A stretch of DNA of 64,000 nucleotides from Lactarius indigo (taxonomy: Eukaryota; Basidiomycota; Agaricomycetes; Russulales; Russulaceae). Of the stretch, positions 27,008 through 38,444 are shown piece after piece; within the stretch, counting starts at the first letter, position 1; the number at the start of each line of letters is the position of its first letter. The stretch lies in contig JAFKAC010000009.1 of the NCBI GenBank assembly GCA_025766275.1, positions 1,674,001 through 1,738,000 on the forward strand. The letters run 5' to 3'. Made by a program: the position numbers and the translations under genes. The notes beneath the pieces were generated by a model, which ran no database searches, had not been told where the DNA came from, and saw nothing but the letters and a program-made list of their open reading frames with translations.

Positions 27008-28777
27008 TCATGCTAGGACCATGCCTTCGCCTTGATTGAGTTGCTCCCGAGCCTTTTCCAGGGCATATACAGCTGCCTTGAGGAATTTCTTGTGCGCATA
27101 CTTCTTGTACAAGTACAGTTTGTCGAAGCCAGGCTCGGTGATCTTCTCCACGAGCATGTGGTAGCCAGGTTCTAGTTGTTCTTCCGTGTAGCCAGAGTAA
27201 AATACGAACGCGTCGTTCTATTGGTTCGTGTGGTCAACCATCACGTGACATCAGAACTGTCCTAAAACGATGCTCACCCAGTCGCCCCCCAACATCCTCC
27301 GCGCGGTGTACATACCTACCGCAGCAATCGTGCTCGGCTTTGCGCGCAGGAACCGATGGTCGAGTAGGGTCACCTCAGCTAGAAACTTGCTGAGTGTTCT
27401 CGTCTGGATGTCGTAATCATCGGCGTGACTAATCTTGCGCATCCAGCTGTACGGCGAGCAGTAATGCGAGATGTTGAACTCAAGAGTCTGAAGTACGATC
27501 CGTTCTCCCTTGAGGACCTCCTCTTTTGTGTACCCGTTCTCTGTCATGAAAACGAATTCTTCGGCGGAAGGCGCGAGGATCTCTTCGTATTTTGAAGCTA
27601 TGAACATGGCGGTGACGCCAACGAGCTGAAGTTTGACCAAGGACACCGTACGATGAGACAGGAAGCGATCGACAATGTTGACAGCGATCCATAATGTCTC
27701 GGGGAGCATATGATAGCGGAGGTGGACTTGCAAAAGCCAATCAACGAGTGTTTGGCGCATGCCCCAGGTAATTTCGTTCTGTGCGTCCATATAATTTGGC
27801 GTAGGCATGACGGCATCCTTTTGCGGTCTAAGCACCGCAAAACAGTCGACAGAGACGAAACCTTACCTCCAGGTCGCTCATGTACTCGAAAATCTCATCA
27901 GCATACTCTGAGCACATCGTGGCATCGTATTCTTCGTCTTCGGCGTCGAACTTCCTGCGTACCTCATCCACCTCACGCTGGTATTTGACAGCGTGGTTGG
28001 GCGAGACTTCAGGCCAGATGTACTCCGAGGCTTCAGCCCCTTCTTCGGGAACAAGCTTCTCAATAACTTCCGCACGGTCTTGCTCGTCGATCATGTTCTC
28101 CAACTCTTCATCACCGACGATGACAACATCATCCATCGAGTCGCGCTTGGTATCATGCACGTCCTCGACGTCCATGTCATCGTCAGCTCCACTGAGGCGT
28201 GTCACCCCTTCGACGTGCACGACGGTCGGTTCGGGCTGGGAGAAGACACGCTGAGCAGGAAGAGCCTGACCCAAGGGGGGTCGCTGGGGCAATGAACCAC
28301 GTACCCCAGTCACGGGGGCTTGTGCAACAGGGACCGTGGGCTTAGCAGCCAAGGGGACCCGCTGAGGACCGTCCGCAACCGAGGATGATCGTGCTCGCTT
28401 CTGACCGATTTGAGGAACCTTGTCCTTGCCAGCTTTCGACTTTGAGTTCTTGACACCGAATCAGAGGTTTGATACAGAACGAGGCACGAGATGCGAGACA
28501 ACGCGTACCTTGCGGTTGATGGCAACCTCCCCAAGAGCAGGGCGCTGAACGCCACTCATCTTCAATGAACTGGCACCAGAGACACCACCTCGCATGCCGC
28601 TTGGTAGGGTTGTGCTGATAGTATGCCGTAGCTTGCTTGTTGCATTCTCATCTGGGTTCTTTGGGCGTTGGATACCAGTCCGGTTTCGCAATGGGAGCTA
28701 ACAAAGGACAGGTGGCAAAGCGCTTGTGAGTCTGTGGCGAAGGAGAAGAAAAGATAGTATCGTACACGATGAGCCAT
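27008..28777 (-). CDS. B-type mitotic cyclin
   Basis: Exons from the 3' end: 27008-27217, 27278-27817, 27867-28448, 28509-28697 and a short proposed first exon 28766-28777 (MAHR), 510 aa in frame. The N-terminal part has RPALGEVAIN, close to a cyclin-B destruction box, and a basic/acidic linker. The cyclin box is unmistakable: MDAQNEITWGMRQTLVDWLLQVHLRYHMLPETLWIAVNIVDRFLS, then LQLVGVTAMFIASKYEEILAP and the C-terminal fold FNISHYCSPYSWMRKISHADDYD. It activates Cdk1 for mitosis and is degraded by APC/C. The first exon is the least certain part; an alternative start is the ATG at 28559. Confidence 0.88.
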
Positions 28778-29157
28778 CTAGGTCCTAAGATAGAATAGAG
28801 AAGTAAAGATGGGAATGAAATAGCAAAGAGACAAGGTTGAGAGAGAAAGAACAAGCCACGGAGATGATGAAACGGGGAGTGGGGGAAAGATATTGGGGTA
28901 AAGAAGAAGGATGCCCCGGTAATATGTGTGAGGATGAGACCACGAGAAAGGTGGTCGAAAGAAAGATAGAGAAACGAAGAACAAAACCAACTAGAGCGAT
29001 GTGGACAAAGCCAGCCGCTGGTTGTGTTCTCAATTCACAACTTGGGGATCCGACACAACTTGTACAACATCCCACGTGATCTAATTACTCTCACAACAAC
29101 GTCAAATAACGCGTGGACGCGTCCCCCTCGCGTGACATACTCTTCCCCATCCCTCGA
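28778..29157. promoter_or_regulatory. Intergenic region upstream of the cyclin gene
   Basis: About 380 bp between two minus-strand genes. Purine-rich on the plus strand (AAAGAAG, GAGAGAAAG), which is pyrimidine-rich on the strand of the cyclin, as in many fungal promoters. No gene. Confidence 0.3.
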
Positions 29158-29898
29158 TCAGCCATGCAGCTTCCCCGTTGGTAGCATGCCCCCAGGTCGG
29201 CTTAGTAAGCTTTGCTTCAACGATGCTAGTGCTCGCTTGGCGTTGCCATTGCGGGGTACGTCCTCCGCGGGGTCTGCGACACGTTTGCGCTTTTGCTCCG
29301 CTTGCACGGCCGTACCATCATCCGATTTCTGGGGCGAAAATAATGGAATCATATCGTCGTCGCCCTCCGTGGATGCAGAGCAATCCACGCAGGGCAGGCG
29401 GTTCTCGTGAATGTGCACCACGAAGGTCGTACCCCCAAGGGACAACCGATCTAGGTGTCTCACACGTTTCGGCATGCTTGCTTCTCGAGATGCAGACAGC
29501 CTCGTCGGTTTCGTATCCTGGCCGGAGCCGATGAACGTTCCGTGCTTTGAGCCCATATCCACGACTGCCCACTCATGTCGCTCGGAGTCCCAAAATAGAG
29601 TGGCGTGAAGCTTGGAGACTTCCATGTCTTTAAGTCGGATCCGAGGAGTGCTGACGCCATGCGGCGCTGCGTCCCTCCCAAATTGGATTTGTGAATAGCC
29701 ATCGACGACGGCAAGACGCTGGTTGTGTGGAAGAAATCTCCTGCGAGTCTGTTGGACGATGAGACGGCAAATAGGGAAGTCATTTGAGTGCGCTGATTCG
29801 GAACGTGCATGGGGATCCGGGCGAAAATTGTCATTTCCCGGAAATTCGTATAGAGGGTGGTACTCTAGTGGTGGATTCTCCGAGACATTATCTTGCAT
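29158..29898 (-). CDS. FHA-domain protein (AGGF1-like FHA type)
   Basis: One open exon of 246 codons starting MQDNVSENPP. The FHA domain spans about residues 45-165: LAVVDGYSQIQFGRD, IRLKDMEVSKLHATLFWD (the phosphopeptide-binding S-x-x-H), VVDMGSKHGTFIGSG (the N/K-x-x loop) and LDRLSLGGTTFVVHIH. The next segment CVDCSASTEGDDDMIPLF and ALASLKQSLLSR resemble fungal relatives of AGGF1, which usually go on to a G-patch; none is present here because the frame stops at 29158. Expected to bind phosphothreonine peptides in the nucleus; partner unknown. Either a short family member or one missing a 3' exon. Confidence 0.8.
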   Translation of the reverse strand: MQDNVSENPPLEYHPLYEFPGNDNFRPDPHARSESAHSNDFPICRLIVQQTRRRFLPHNQRLAVVDGYSQIQFGRDAAPHGVSTPRIRLKDMEVSKLHATLFWDSERHEWAVVDMGSKHGTFIGSGQDTKPTRLSASREASMPKRVRHLDRLSLGGTTFVVHIHENRLPCVDCSASTEGDDDMIPLFSPQKSDDGTAVQAEQKRKRVADPAEDVPRNGNAKRALASLKQSLLSRPGGMLPTGKLHG

Positions 29899-30030
29899 GT
29901 CCCTTGGGTGATGTGCGTGTCGGTGTGAGTGGGTGGGATGGCTGATGCTGATTTTCCCACGGTAGTCACGCTTACTTTATTGACGTGGCCAGTTACTGGC
30001 AGTGTATTAATCCTCCCGTCGTGCGTCGGA

Positions 30031-31830
30031 ATGAACGAACTTACACAGGTCCTGCACACGCCCCAGTCGTAGAGGGGTGCTTATACTCAATTCTCTCATA
30101 GAGTCATTCAGACCATCTCCTGTCAAAGGAATGGCTCGTAAAGATTGATAATGAGAATTCTATTCCATACTTGATGGTTCGTTCTTCCCTCCGATCATCA
30201 CACACTGGACGTTTCAATGTCTTTCAGTAGAAAGCGTACTCAAGTTTCGCCGATCAAACGTGCGTTTTCATGATAACGGATACTAAATCTGTATGGGTCG
30301 AAGGTGTGTCGTTATCCGCCTTGTTCTACTGAACGGGTCCAATCATTCTTGATCTATAGTACTTTCAAAGCAGCGATTAAGCCGCCGTTGGTCGACATGT
30401 AATCCCAACAGCACTTCAAACCAACTGTCAGGACCCGAGGAGGATAGTTGGCTCGACCAGGTACTGCAGTATCTCGAGAACGTCCATTCTATTGGTGCGA
30501 TGGGTGACCTAGCATTTTCTGTGACGGAATCTCGTCATTCGGTACGATGGACCCTATTTCAGCCAGTTTCACCCCCTCACAAGCACTGTAGGATCTAGCC
30601 ATTGATCTCCGGGGAGATGGTTTCAATTGGCAATGGGAAACCTTTTCCATAGGCCCAAAACAATCCGCAGACGTACTTTCCAAACACCTAATACTGCCAC
30701 TTCTTAGCACCGCCTACTTAGCTTTCGTCTCTCCGGACCCAATCAGCGAGATCCCCAGCAACGATCTTGAAAAGGTACGTTTCCCCGCACAGCTTGAGCA
30801 CCCTCGTTTCAGTTTGGCGCGGGGCTAACCCCTCGTGTCGCACGATGTGGAGGGTGGGTAGCGCCCAAGGCTATGCTACATCGGGGATTGCTTTGCACCA
30901 TTATCCTATCCCTACTTTATACCGATCAATTGTTCTCCCCCTTCACCCCGGTGGTTTTAACCCCTTCTACTTCACACAATTGGCGCTGGTACCAAAACAT
31001 ATCCCTGAATATTCCTTGACAGACGGTCGACCGTATTGGGCGAACGGCACGTCGTAGCGTGGATACTCACATCAGGAACATATTCACGCAGCCTCGCATA
31101 TGCACGAGCCTCCGTCGTGTATCCGCTCTTTTTGCCTTCAGCTCCAACCCTCGTATGTCTTCAAAGCCTCTGCCGCGTTCCTCTGAGCTCTACTGACCCC
31201 ACACTCTAGCGCCCATAACGGACAAACTGGAGAAGCCACATCTAGACATACCCTCTGTGGATTTTTGTGCGGGAAATGGACGGACACCCCACGAGACGCC
31301 AACCCTTCTTACTCTACCTGTCAACAATCCACCTGTAAGTAGCCCGCACCATCCGACCTGTAACCCCATTGAACTATCAGCAGAAGGAAAGGAGGGGTTC
31401 TGGAGAAAAACCCGTTACGAGAGCCGCCCGACATAGTCCAGGACCGGCTACACTCGGCCAGGGGACCGTAGACTCAGCTACCGAGAGCGGAGAGGATGAG
31501 ACCAACGCATTGTCACCTCCCATACAACGTAGAAATGGAAAGGACTCCCTGCGCCCGACAACAGCAGCGGGAAAATCGGCATCTCGAACTGACAGCCCCG
31601 CCTTGTTGCCACGATCTCGTACCCCAGCCAAGGCAACGCGAAGCGCAATTATGTCGAAAGTCCGTCCGTCGGATTCGGACCCTGATTCTCCACCACGCCA
31701 GACCAAGAGATCAAGAGCAGACACCGGGAAAGGTAGTGACGACGACGACGACAGCGACGACGGCCCGAAAGGCGGAACGAGGTGGCGTGGAACGAAGCAG
31801 CCCATCAAACGCGTGGGGCGGCAGTTTTGA
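30031..31830 (+). CDS. XLF/Nej1-like non-homologous end-joining factor
   Basis: Eight exons: 30031-30048, 30102-30176, 30231-30303, 30360-30541, 30592-30774, 31023-31152, 31210-31334 and 31381-31830 (411 aa, all phases agree). The head domain reads HLLSKEWLVKIDNENSIPYLMKAYSS, then VFMITDTKSVWVEVLSKQRLSRRW, as in XLF (Trp and beta-sandwich positions). Next come GFNWQWETFSIGPKQSADVLSKHLILPLL, the start of the coiled-coil stalk, and VDRIGRTARRSVDTHIRN. A long disordered Ser/Pro tail follows with an acidic run (SDDDDDSDDG) and a conserved-looking basic end GTKQPIKRVGRQF. XLF bridges XRCC4-ligase IV and Ku at DNA ends; a basic C-terminal tip is the Ku-binding site in known members. The first exon is only 18 nt. 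Confidence 0.85.
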
Positions 31831-32604
31831 CACCCCGATTCCAGATGGACCAAGGGGGGATGCACAGGCGTTTCCTTCCCCCTTGCTTCACGGGTGCTCA
31901 GCGCTCAGCTCTCTGGTCGATCTTAAGAAACTCATCGATTCTACACTTTGGCGCGGTCATGTGGACGCGCGCGTAGAATACCTTCTCGCTCGGCGTTGGT
32001 AATTCATGAAGTTCTTTGAGAGCAGACGACAACGAAATTCTAGACGTCCGACCTCTCGATCGGTAGTTTCTTCACATCACATCGGATTTGACTGGCTGAG
32101 TCTCCGGTGCTTTCCTACCTAAGTCAGACCGAACGCATCGACAGCGCGGTCATCATGTGGGAGCAGGTGCTCTGTTTGCACATGAGGGAATTCTTGGTGA
32201 TCGAGGGTGCAATAATGACCTTCCAATAGAAATCACGACCACGGAAGCACTTCCGAAGGAAGTCCCTGAGGTTGTTCGCGGTGGAACCCGTCAAGAGAGA
32301 CAGCCAGTTTACGAGACCCCATTCCAATAATTAGGTGACTTTCCCCGTCTCGCCCGAATAAGGAGGTGCAACCGCAATCGCTTCGATGGGGCTCCATGCA
32401 ACGTGTTCGGTGAGCGTCGCAACTCAATTAATATATGCGGATACAGGACGTGTCGTGTTGATTGAAGTGTGGTTCGTACAGTAACTGTTTTTTTGTGAAC
32501 AAAGCAAAACACACAGCAAGATAGCGGTAGGCAGGCAGGAGCTCGAAGATGATGGGGTATTGCTATCATCGAAGGGAGGGTAAAGGCAGCGTGGCATTTG
32601 CCGA
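31831..32604. other. Intergenic region
   Basis: Convergent ends of the XLF gene and the small Cys-rich gene. No further gene is supported. Confidence 0.35.
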
Positions 32605-33063
32605 TCAACGGCGCCGACCGCGATCGTAACTAGCTTCTTTGCAGTTGTCACACTGTTCTTGAAACAAGTTCAGGACACGGCGGTCGTCATATATGATCTG
32701 TGGGGTCAGTGAAAGGGTACCATGGCCGCATCGTTGGTGAACAAGTGAATGATCCCATGACGAAAGGGCATACCCGACTGCAAAAACATGCCCGCGCCGT
32801 CTTGTGTTTGTGCGCGCTACTGTGAAAGCAATCTGGAGAGCCGCAATCGGTCTTGTTTCCGGTTGAATATAGTCGGACGTAGTGCTGCACGGGGAGCGAC
32901 GGGTAACGTTAGAGTCAGAGATGGGTTCTCCGAGATTAGAACGAGAGAGCAAGCACCCCACATCCTCGGTACTGATTTCCATAACTGAAGGAACGACCAG
33001 GCGTGAGTACCGCACGGCACGGTGCTCAGTCACAATAGCTACGCACCATTCCTCTTTACACAT
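32605..33063 (-). CDS. Small Cys/His-rich protein, 83 residues
   Basis: Three exons on the minus strand: 33016-33063 (MCKEEWCVAIVTEHRA), 32774-32884 (HYVRLYSTGNKTDCGSPDCFHSSAHKHKTARACFCSR) and 32605-32697 (IIYDDRRVLNLFQEQCDNCKEASYDRGRRR). Both introns have GT-AG ends and both joins are in phase 0. The spacing of Cys and His (CGSPDC...HSSAHKHK...CFC...CDNC) suggests a metal-binding fold. Small genes of this pattern are frequent in basidiomycetes; I know of no assigned function. There is no signal peptide, so it is probably intracellular. A single long frame through both introns is also open, which could mislead gene callers. Confidence 0.6.
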   Translation of the reverse strand: MCKEEWCVAIVTEHRAVRYSRLVVPSVMEISTEDVGCLLSRSNLGEPISDSNVTRRSPCSTTSDYIQPETRPIAALQIAFTVARTNTRRRGHVFAVGYALSSWDHSLVHQRCGHGTLSLTPQIIYDDRRVLNLFQEQCDNCKEASYDRGRRR

Positions 33064-36000
33064 GTCGGAGGACCTGTAATTGACTGGGCGGACGGTATGC
33101 TTTGTTTGCGTCTAAAGCGTTGCAAACGGATAGCTATTGGTCAAACGACGAAAGAGAGAGGTCGCAGACTGGGGGAGAGTGGACAACATGCGTTCGATTA
33201 ACATGGTTTTTTATAGGTGCGGAGAAGGGCCGCATAGCCTATTGCAAGTTATCAGCTTGGGTAAGCGCCAGCGGGAAAGCCGCTACGGCAGATGGGGAAC
33301 TGGACCCGAGGAACTGGCCCTGAAGGCGAATATAATTCCGGGCGAAGCAGAGGGATCTGGGAGGGGGATCATATGTCCCCGCCATCGCCAAAATGCTACT
33401 ACACCGGGATACGGATTTAGTAAATTGGATGCCATTCAAAAGAGGGGTTACGAACAAAGACTGATCGCAGTTCGGCTTGGGCGCCACGCACGATCAAAAA
33501 CAGATCAGTTTTAGGGGGAGAAAGGAAATCATACTCAGTAGGGTCCAGCAGCCGTACCGTTGGGTTGCTGCTAGAGCGTTCTAAAAAGTGTTTTGTTTGG
33601 GTAACGTGGCCCGTGCAGTCCTCTTCTGTGAGACAGCTTGTTGTCCTTGCCTGAATTTTTTTTTTTTATCGTCATGTGTCTGGTGGTTCACGGACTCGGA
33701 AGCGGATATTTCCAGCTACCTTTTTGGCGATGCTCCAGACAATGCTTCAGAGTCACAGCATGAGTCCCTTTTGGCAGTGATCCCATGACAGATACACTAG
33801 GCCATGGCCTGGGAACAATGACATCGCTCCGGTGTGTTCTGGCACGTTCGACTCGATGCTGCAAGGCTTTCTGGGATCAATGCGGGCGGTTGCTGTGCAA
33901 CCGATCTTAGGATTTCAACCGAATTTGACCCCTGAAACTAGGCACTCCAAAGCTTCGGAGTTGATTGCCCTACTAAAGGCATAGCTTGTTTGGCCGTAAC
34001 CTGAATCCAGGTCATTGGCGTTTGCACCACCAGCTTCGGATAAAGCAGGCGCTGCTGTGAAAGTCGATGAGGAATGGGGGGGCAAACATATGTCCCCCCC
34101 CTCTCTTCCCCCAAGCGAGGAGCGATTTGCACCCTCGTTCACCTTGACCGTCCTGGATCCTGGCCCAGAGGGATGTGCACGCAGGAGCGCGGGATCATCC
34201 GCTATAAGATCAAGGGGTCCTGTCACAAGGACAATAACCAATAACTTGTGGGGTTGGAAAAGCCCTCAGTTACAACACTATTGGAACACCACATCCTCGG
34301 GGCGTCTAACTCGGCAGCTCGGTGAACGTGAACGGTAAACAAGTCAAGGTTAACTACAATGTGGAGTATTCAAGATAAAGCGGCCCAGCGAAGCTATAGT
34401 GATGACGTGGCGCGACCAGACGATACCGTTGTCAAACTCAATTAAGCAGCCGGAGCTTGGGTCGGAAACGACGAGTTCTCATCATTAGAGTCGACCACCG
34501 GGAAAAGGTCGAGGGCCAGCCACGGGCGATAGATGACCCAATGGCAATTGAACTGCAATTTCGTCCTTGACATAAAAACGGAGGTTCGAATCGAGCACAA
34601 TTTGGCTGTTATTCCGCCTGGCTGACGAGCAGCCCTGGTACCGTGAAATTGCAGCACGGAATTGGCCGCTTTATCAGAACAAATCTACAAGGCTGCCATT
34701 CAGTTCGAGTGAGTCAGGGCCGAGCCTCTTCTCGAAGTCCCTGGGTGCCAGTCAACAGCCTGCAACCTGAGGGCACGGGATGACGTTCAGAAGTCCGATA
34801 ATATGGTGTGATTGAGTCGCGTCACTTGGCCTAAACAGTTTCTTCCACCTTCCATCCATCTCATCATCTTTCTCGTTTGATAAGTTGCTCAATATAGCGC
34901 TCAATAGCTTAGTGGCGTTTGTGTGCCTACGTGCTTAATATTCATTGGTGTAGCGTCGCAGACATGTGCCGCCCCTGTGGGTTTGTTTATTCTCCCCTCA
35001 GACCCCGGTCTTGTACGCTTCTCCCGTCCTCGAATGACATTGTTTTTTTCTTTATCGTATTCGAGACGTTCCTGGTACCCCGCTTGCATGTGACAGTTTT
35101 CGAAGTTTCTTTCAGAACACTCTTTTCTCCTTCCAAGATACCGAATATAGACTCGGACTTGTCTCCGTCGCAGGCCTCGTCGAGGCTCGAGATGTGATGT
35201 CGATCATGTCGAGCCACAAATCGCTAACCCATATCCACAAAGAGGGCACTCAGCCTCTCTCCTGAGGGCGACCAAATGTTGGCTTATCCTGGCGGCGTGG
35301 TATCGGTTATTTCTCGGCCAGTACCAGATATTTGGGACGTTCCCCTGGAACATTCGCGCTTTTATCTGTCACGATTATCACTTTGGGCCCCACCTTTCTC
35401 ACGGAGACGGAGTCTCAGTACGACACTCAATGCGTTATCATCAACAACCGGTTTTTCCCTCGTATCCTCGATCTCGCGGTGCGTGAAACTCAACAGACCA
35501 GCGGAGTGCAGTCGTTTCCCTGTTCGGTTCAGCCGGCATTGGGTTGGTACGTCCATCTTGCAACTCTCGCACCTTGGATCCGCGTGATCAATTTCACGGC
35601 ACGTCCTACGACCTCTCGATAAATACCCACAGGACGTGCAACCATTACGCCATTTCAGGATATCATAATTGTACGGAAAACAACTCCGCCTTTTTCCCTG
35701 TTGGAGTAACTGACTGAGGAAGGACATCCATTGCGTCTCCAATTCCGTTAACCGCCGACAATCTCGGTGGACATGAGCCTCTCTCGCTCCACCCTGCGCA
35801 CTCGCACCTTCATCCGCCCCGCAAACGGAAGTTCCGTATCTGCAGTCGATGTTTTATCCCCGGAACTCACTAGATGGGCTCTGTTCGTCGGGTCACACCT
35901 CTCCAGGTAGTTTCGGGGCTATGGCGCAGGCATCTATCCGGTTCCCCAACGAGCTTTCATACCGATGGCGGTCAAGCCCAATCATAGGGTAAGGGCTTTT

Positions 36001-37155
36001 CGCTTAGTGCGATGGCACAGCCTGACGTATTTGAACCGCGGCGATTGGAAACAACAACCACAACGGTGTTTATTACCCCATGGGCCTGCTATGAAGTTCG
36101 GTCTGAAGTTTGGTCTGACCCGTTGATATATCGGTATTACCGCACACTTTCCGCGTAGCAAAAAGAAACAATGGAGAGGCACCGCAACATTGAATTGGAT
36201 CCTCCCACCTTGGTTTCCTCTCTCGCCATTCTGTCAGCGCAGAGGCTTCTGCACTGAGAAGCCGTACTCCGAGAAGACCGACCTAATTGTTCATTGTCTC
36301 CCCCGAGGACGACCAAGTAATTTCGCCGCGACGGACCCTTCCTCGACCATGTCCCGTCTCATTACGATTTGATCGGTTTCCTCGCCCAGAATGTTCCTAC
36401 TGTACGCTGCTGACTCGGTGATGTCCGAGGTTTTCTCAAGGCGGGTCTACATGTCGTGACTGCCCGCCGATGAAACCCCACCTGGTGTGGGCCCCTCCAA
36501 GAAGTACGATTGTGTGAAAAAAATCCAGAGTGAGAGAGCGCGCAAGTGATCAGGAGTACAATATGCCCGCCGGGATAGGTTCACGTATCGCTTCTTACTC
36601 GCGGACTTTCGGCCTCTTTCCTCGGGTCGCTCAGGTTGGAACCCAGCGGCAGCATTCTCAAGGATGGTTGCAAGGAACGGGATATGTGGGGATGACAATT
36701 TGCGCCAAAAGACATCAGTATGCACCTGGGAATTGAATTCATTTCGGCGTTCCCACGAGTGGCGATATTCATAGATATTTGTAGGATCCCTGTACTATTA
36801 ATTGGGTCTATGGCATGGATCCCCGGCCTGCGTTACCATAGAAGACCAGCTTGGTGTAATTGTGGCGTGACACCAGCCGTTCAGCCAACTTGCGAAGTTC
36901 AAGGACTTGGAGAGAGATGCACTGCGATGGCGCCCAGAGGGATCAGATCTTGTTGTATTTGACGTCTCTTCTGCTTCTGATATTCCATTCAACGGGCGTA
37001 TCCAGAAGAGATGTCCAGTACGTTCATTTGTCTATTGGAGTAGATGAAATGGAGTGTGCCTTCATCTCGGCGCTTAGAGTCATGGTATTTGTTCGTGTTT
37101 ACGCTCGCCCCCCCTTGCGGACTCTTCAGAGCCAACTTGTCCGTCCGTACAACTT
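33064..37155. other. 4-kb gene-poor stretch
   Basis: No gene could be assembled. Readable fragments without stops suggest an eroded multi-exon gene on the plus strand, for example ALLSVTIITLGPTFLTETESQYDTQCVIINNRFFPRILDLAVRETQQT (about 35355-35510), VDMSLSRSTLRTRTFIRPANG (about 35770-35830) and FKDLERDALRWRPEGSDLVVFDVSSASDIPFNGRI (about 36899-37002). They are in different frames and interrupted by stops. I do not recognise the family. It may be a real gene with many short exons that I could not join. Confidence 0.35.
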
Positions 37156-38263
37156 ATGACAGACAACCACAAGGGTCCCTTACGCCCTAAAGACGAAGAC
37201 CTCCTCCAAGTTAGTTACGTTTCCCCCTCTATATGTCCTTTTTCACCGATTATTTGTTCCCAGGCGGCCCTCGCAAACCCGTTCTCCGTCCCGGACATCC
37301 CCCGCATCTCCCCCTTCCAGCCCGCAAACCCCGCGCCACCACCCGTTGCCGCAGAAGCGGCACCTCCAGAGCCATCAGAGCCCCCCGCGCCGACGTCGCC
37401 CGAGTCTTCGGTCTCTCCCGCGGAGTTCGAAGCCTGGAAGGCGGAGTACGAGTCGCAGGTCGCCGAGTGGCGCCGGGAGAGCGCGGCTGCGCGGGCGCGT
37501 GCCGAGGCGGAGCGTGCGCGGTGGGAGGAGCGCAGGGCGCAGGAGGGTGCGGATGGGCTGCAGCAGTGGCGAGATACGCATGCGTCCGAGGCGAGCGTTG
37601 AGCTGGGCGGTACGAGCACCAGCACGAGCGAGTGGGAGGCCGTATCGCACCGGAGCACACTCGCGCCGTCAGATGGGCACCCTACGCCCGTACCGCCCGC
37701 CCGTGGTGGACCCGCTGAGGGTGAGCATCGTCCGCATCCACAGGTAAATGATCTTGACTCTTCGGCTTTTCGTCGGTTCTCACACACACACTCACACACA
37801 CCTCGCTCCGCAGCCATCGTCCGTGGGCGCACAGACAGCGCATAGACCTCCCGCCACTGCAGGCGCTGTCGTGGATCCGACCGGCTCACCGAACTGGGAA
37901 AACGTGCCATCGTCACCCACCTCTTCGTTCCCGTCCATGTCGTTCCCGGAGCCCTCACGCCCACACTCTCCCGAGCACACCACTCATGTGTCCCGTACGG
38001 CAGCCCCCGCCCCGGCACCCCCGGTGGCCGCATCTGCGACCCTTGCGGTGTTCGACGATACCCTACCCACAGGCAAGCGTATCTGGGCATTGATCACTTC
38101 TCTGTCCATCAATATGCTCTTGCCGTTCGTCAACGGGGTAATGCTTGGATTTGGTGAAATTTTCGCGAAAACTGTCGTCGTCGGATGGCTCGGTTGGGGC
38201 CCCGCAGTCGCGACGAATGTGGGACTTGGTACCCCTTCAACTAGCAAACGGCGGTGGTTCTAG
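37156..38263 (+). CDS. MIM1/TOM13-like mitochondrial outer-membrane insertion protein
   Basis: Exons 37156-37209, 37264-37743 and 37814-38263 (327 aa). The first 260 residues are low complexity: Pro/Ala-rich, with a charged helical segment (EFEAWKAEYESQVAEWRRESAAARARAEAERARWEERRAQ) likely to be a coiled coil. The conserved part is near the C-terminus: KRIWALITSLSINMLLPFVNGVMLGFGEIFAKTVVVGWLGW, the single membrane helix with the GxxLGxGE pattern of the Mim1/TOM13 family. Mim1 with Mim2 inserts alpha-helical proteins into the mitochondrial outer membrane and helps assemble TOM. Yeast Mim1 has 113 residues; here the N-terminus is greatly extended, as in some basidiomycete members. Note the CA-repeat (ACACACACTCACACACAC) in intron 2. 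Confidence 0.8.
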
Positions 38264-38444
38264 CAGGTTCCCATGATGTGGGCACGTATATTATCTTTCA
38301 CGCACGACGTACATTGGATTATGTTCTGTCATAGAATTACAATACACCCACTCAAAGGCCTCCACACCAACGAGCGTGACAGAACGATTAAAGCCCCTCA
38401 GAATTATAAAAGCATCTCAATCCAACGATACTTTGAATAGCTCA

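Noticed and set aside
33137..33514. 125-codon plus-strand frame
   Set aside because: No ATG-led domain, odd composition and no family likeness; probably chance.
37215..38090. 291-codon minus-strand frame over the MIM1-like gene
   Set aside because: High GC and Ala/Arg/Pro codons open several frames here; only the plus frame shows a family motif and splice sites that keep phase.
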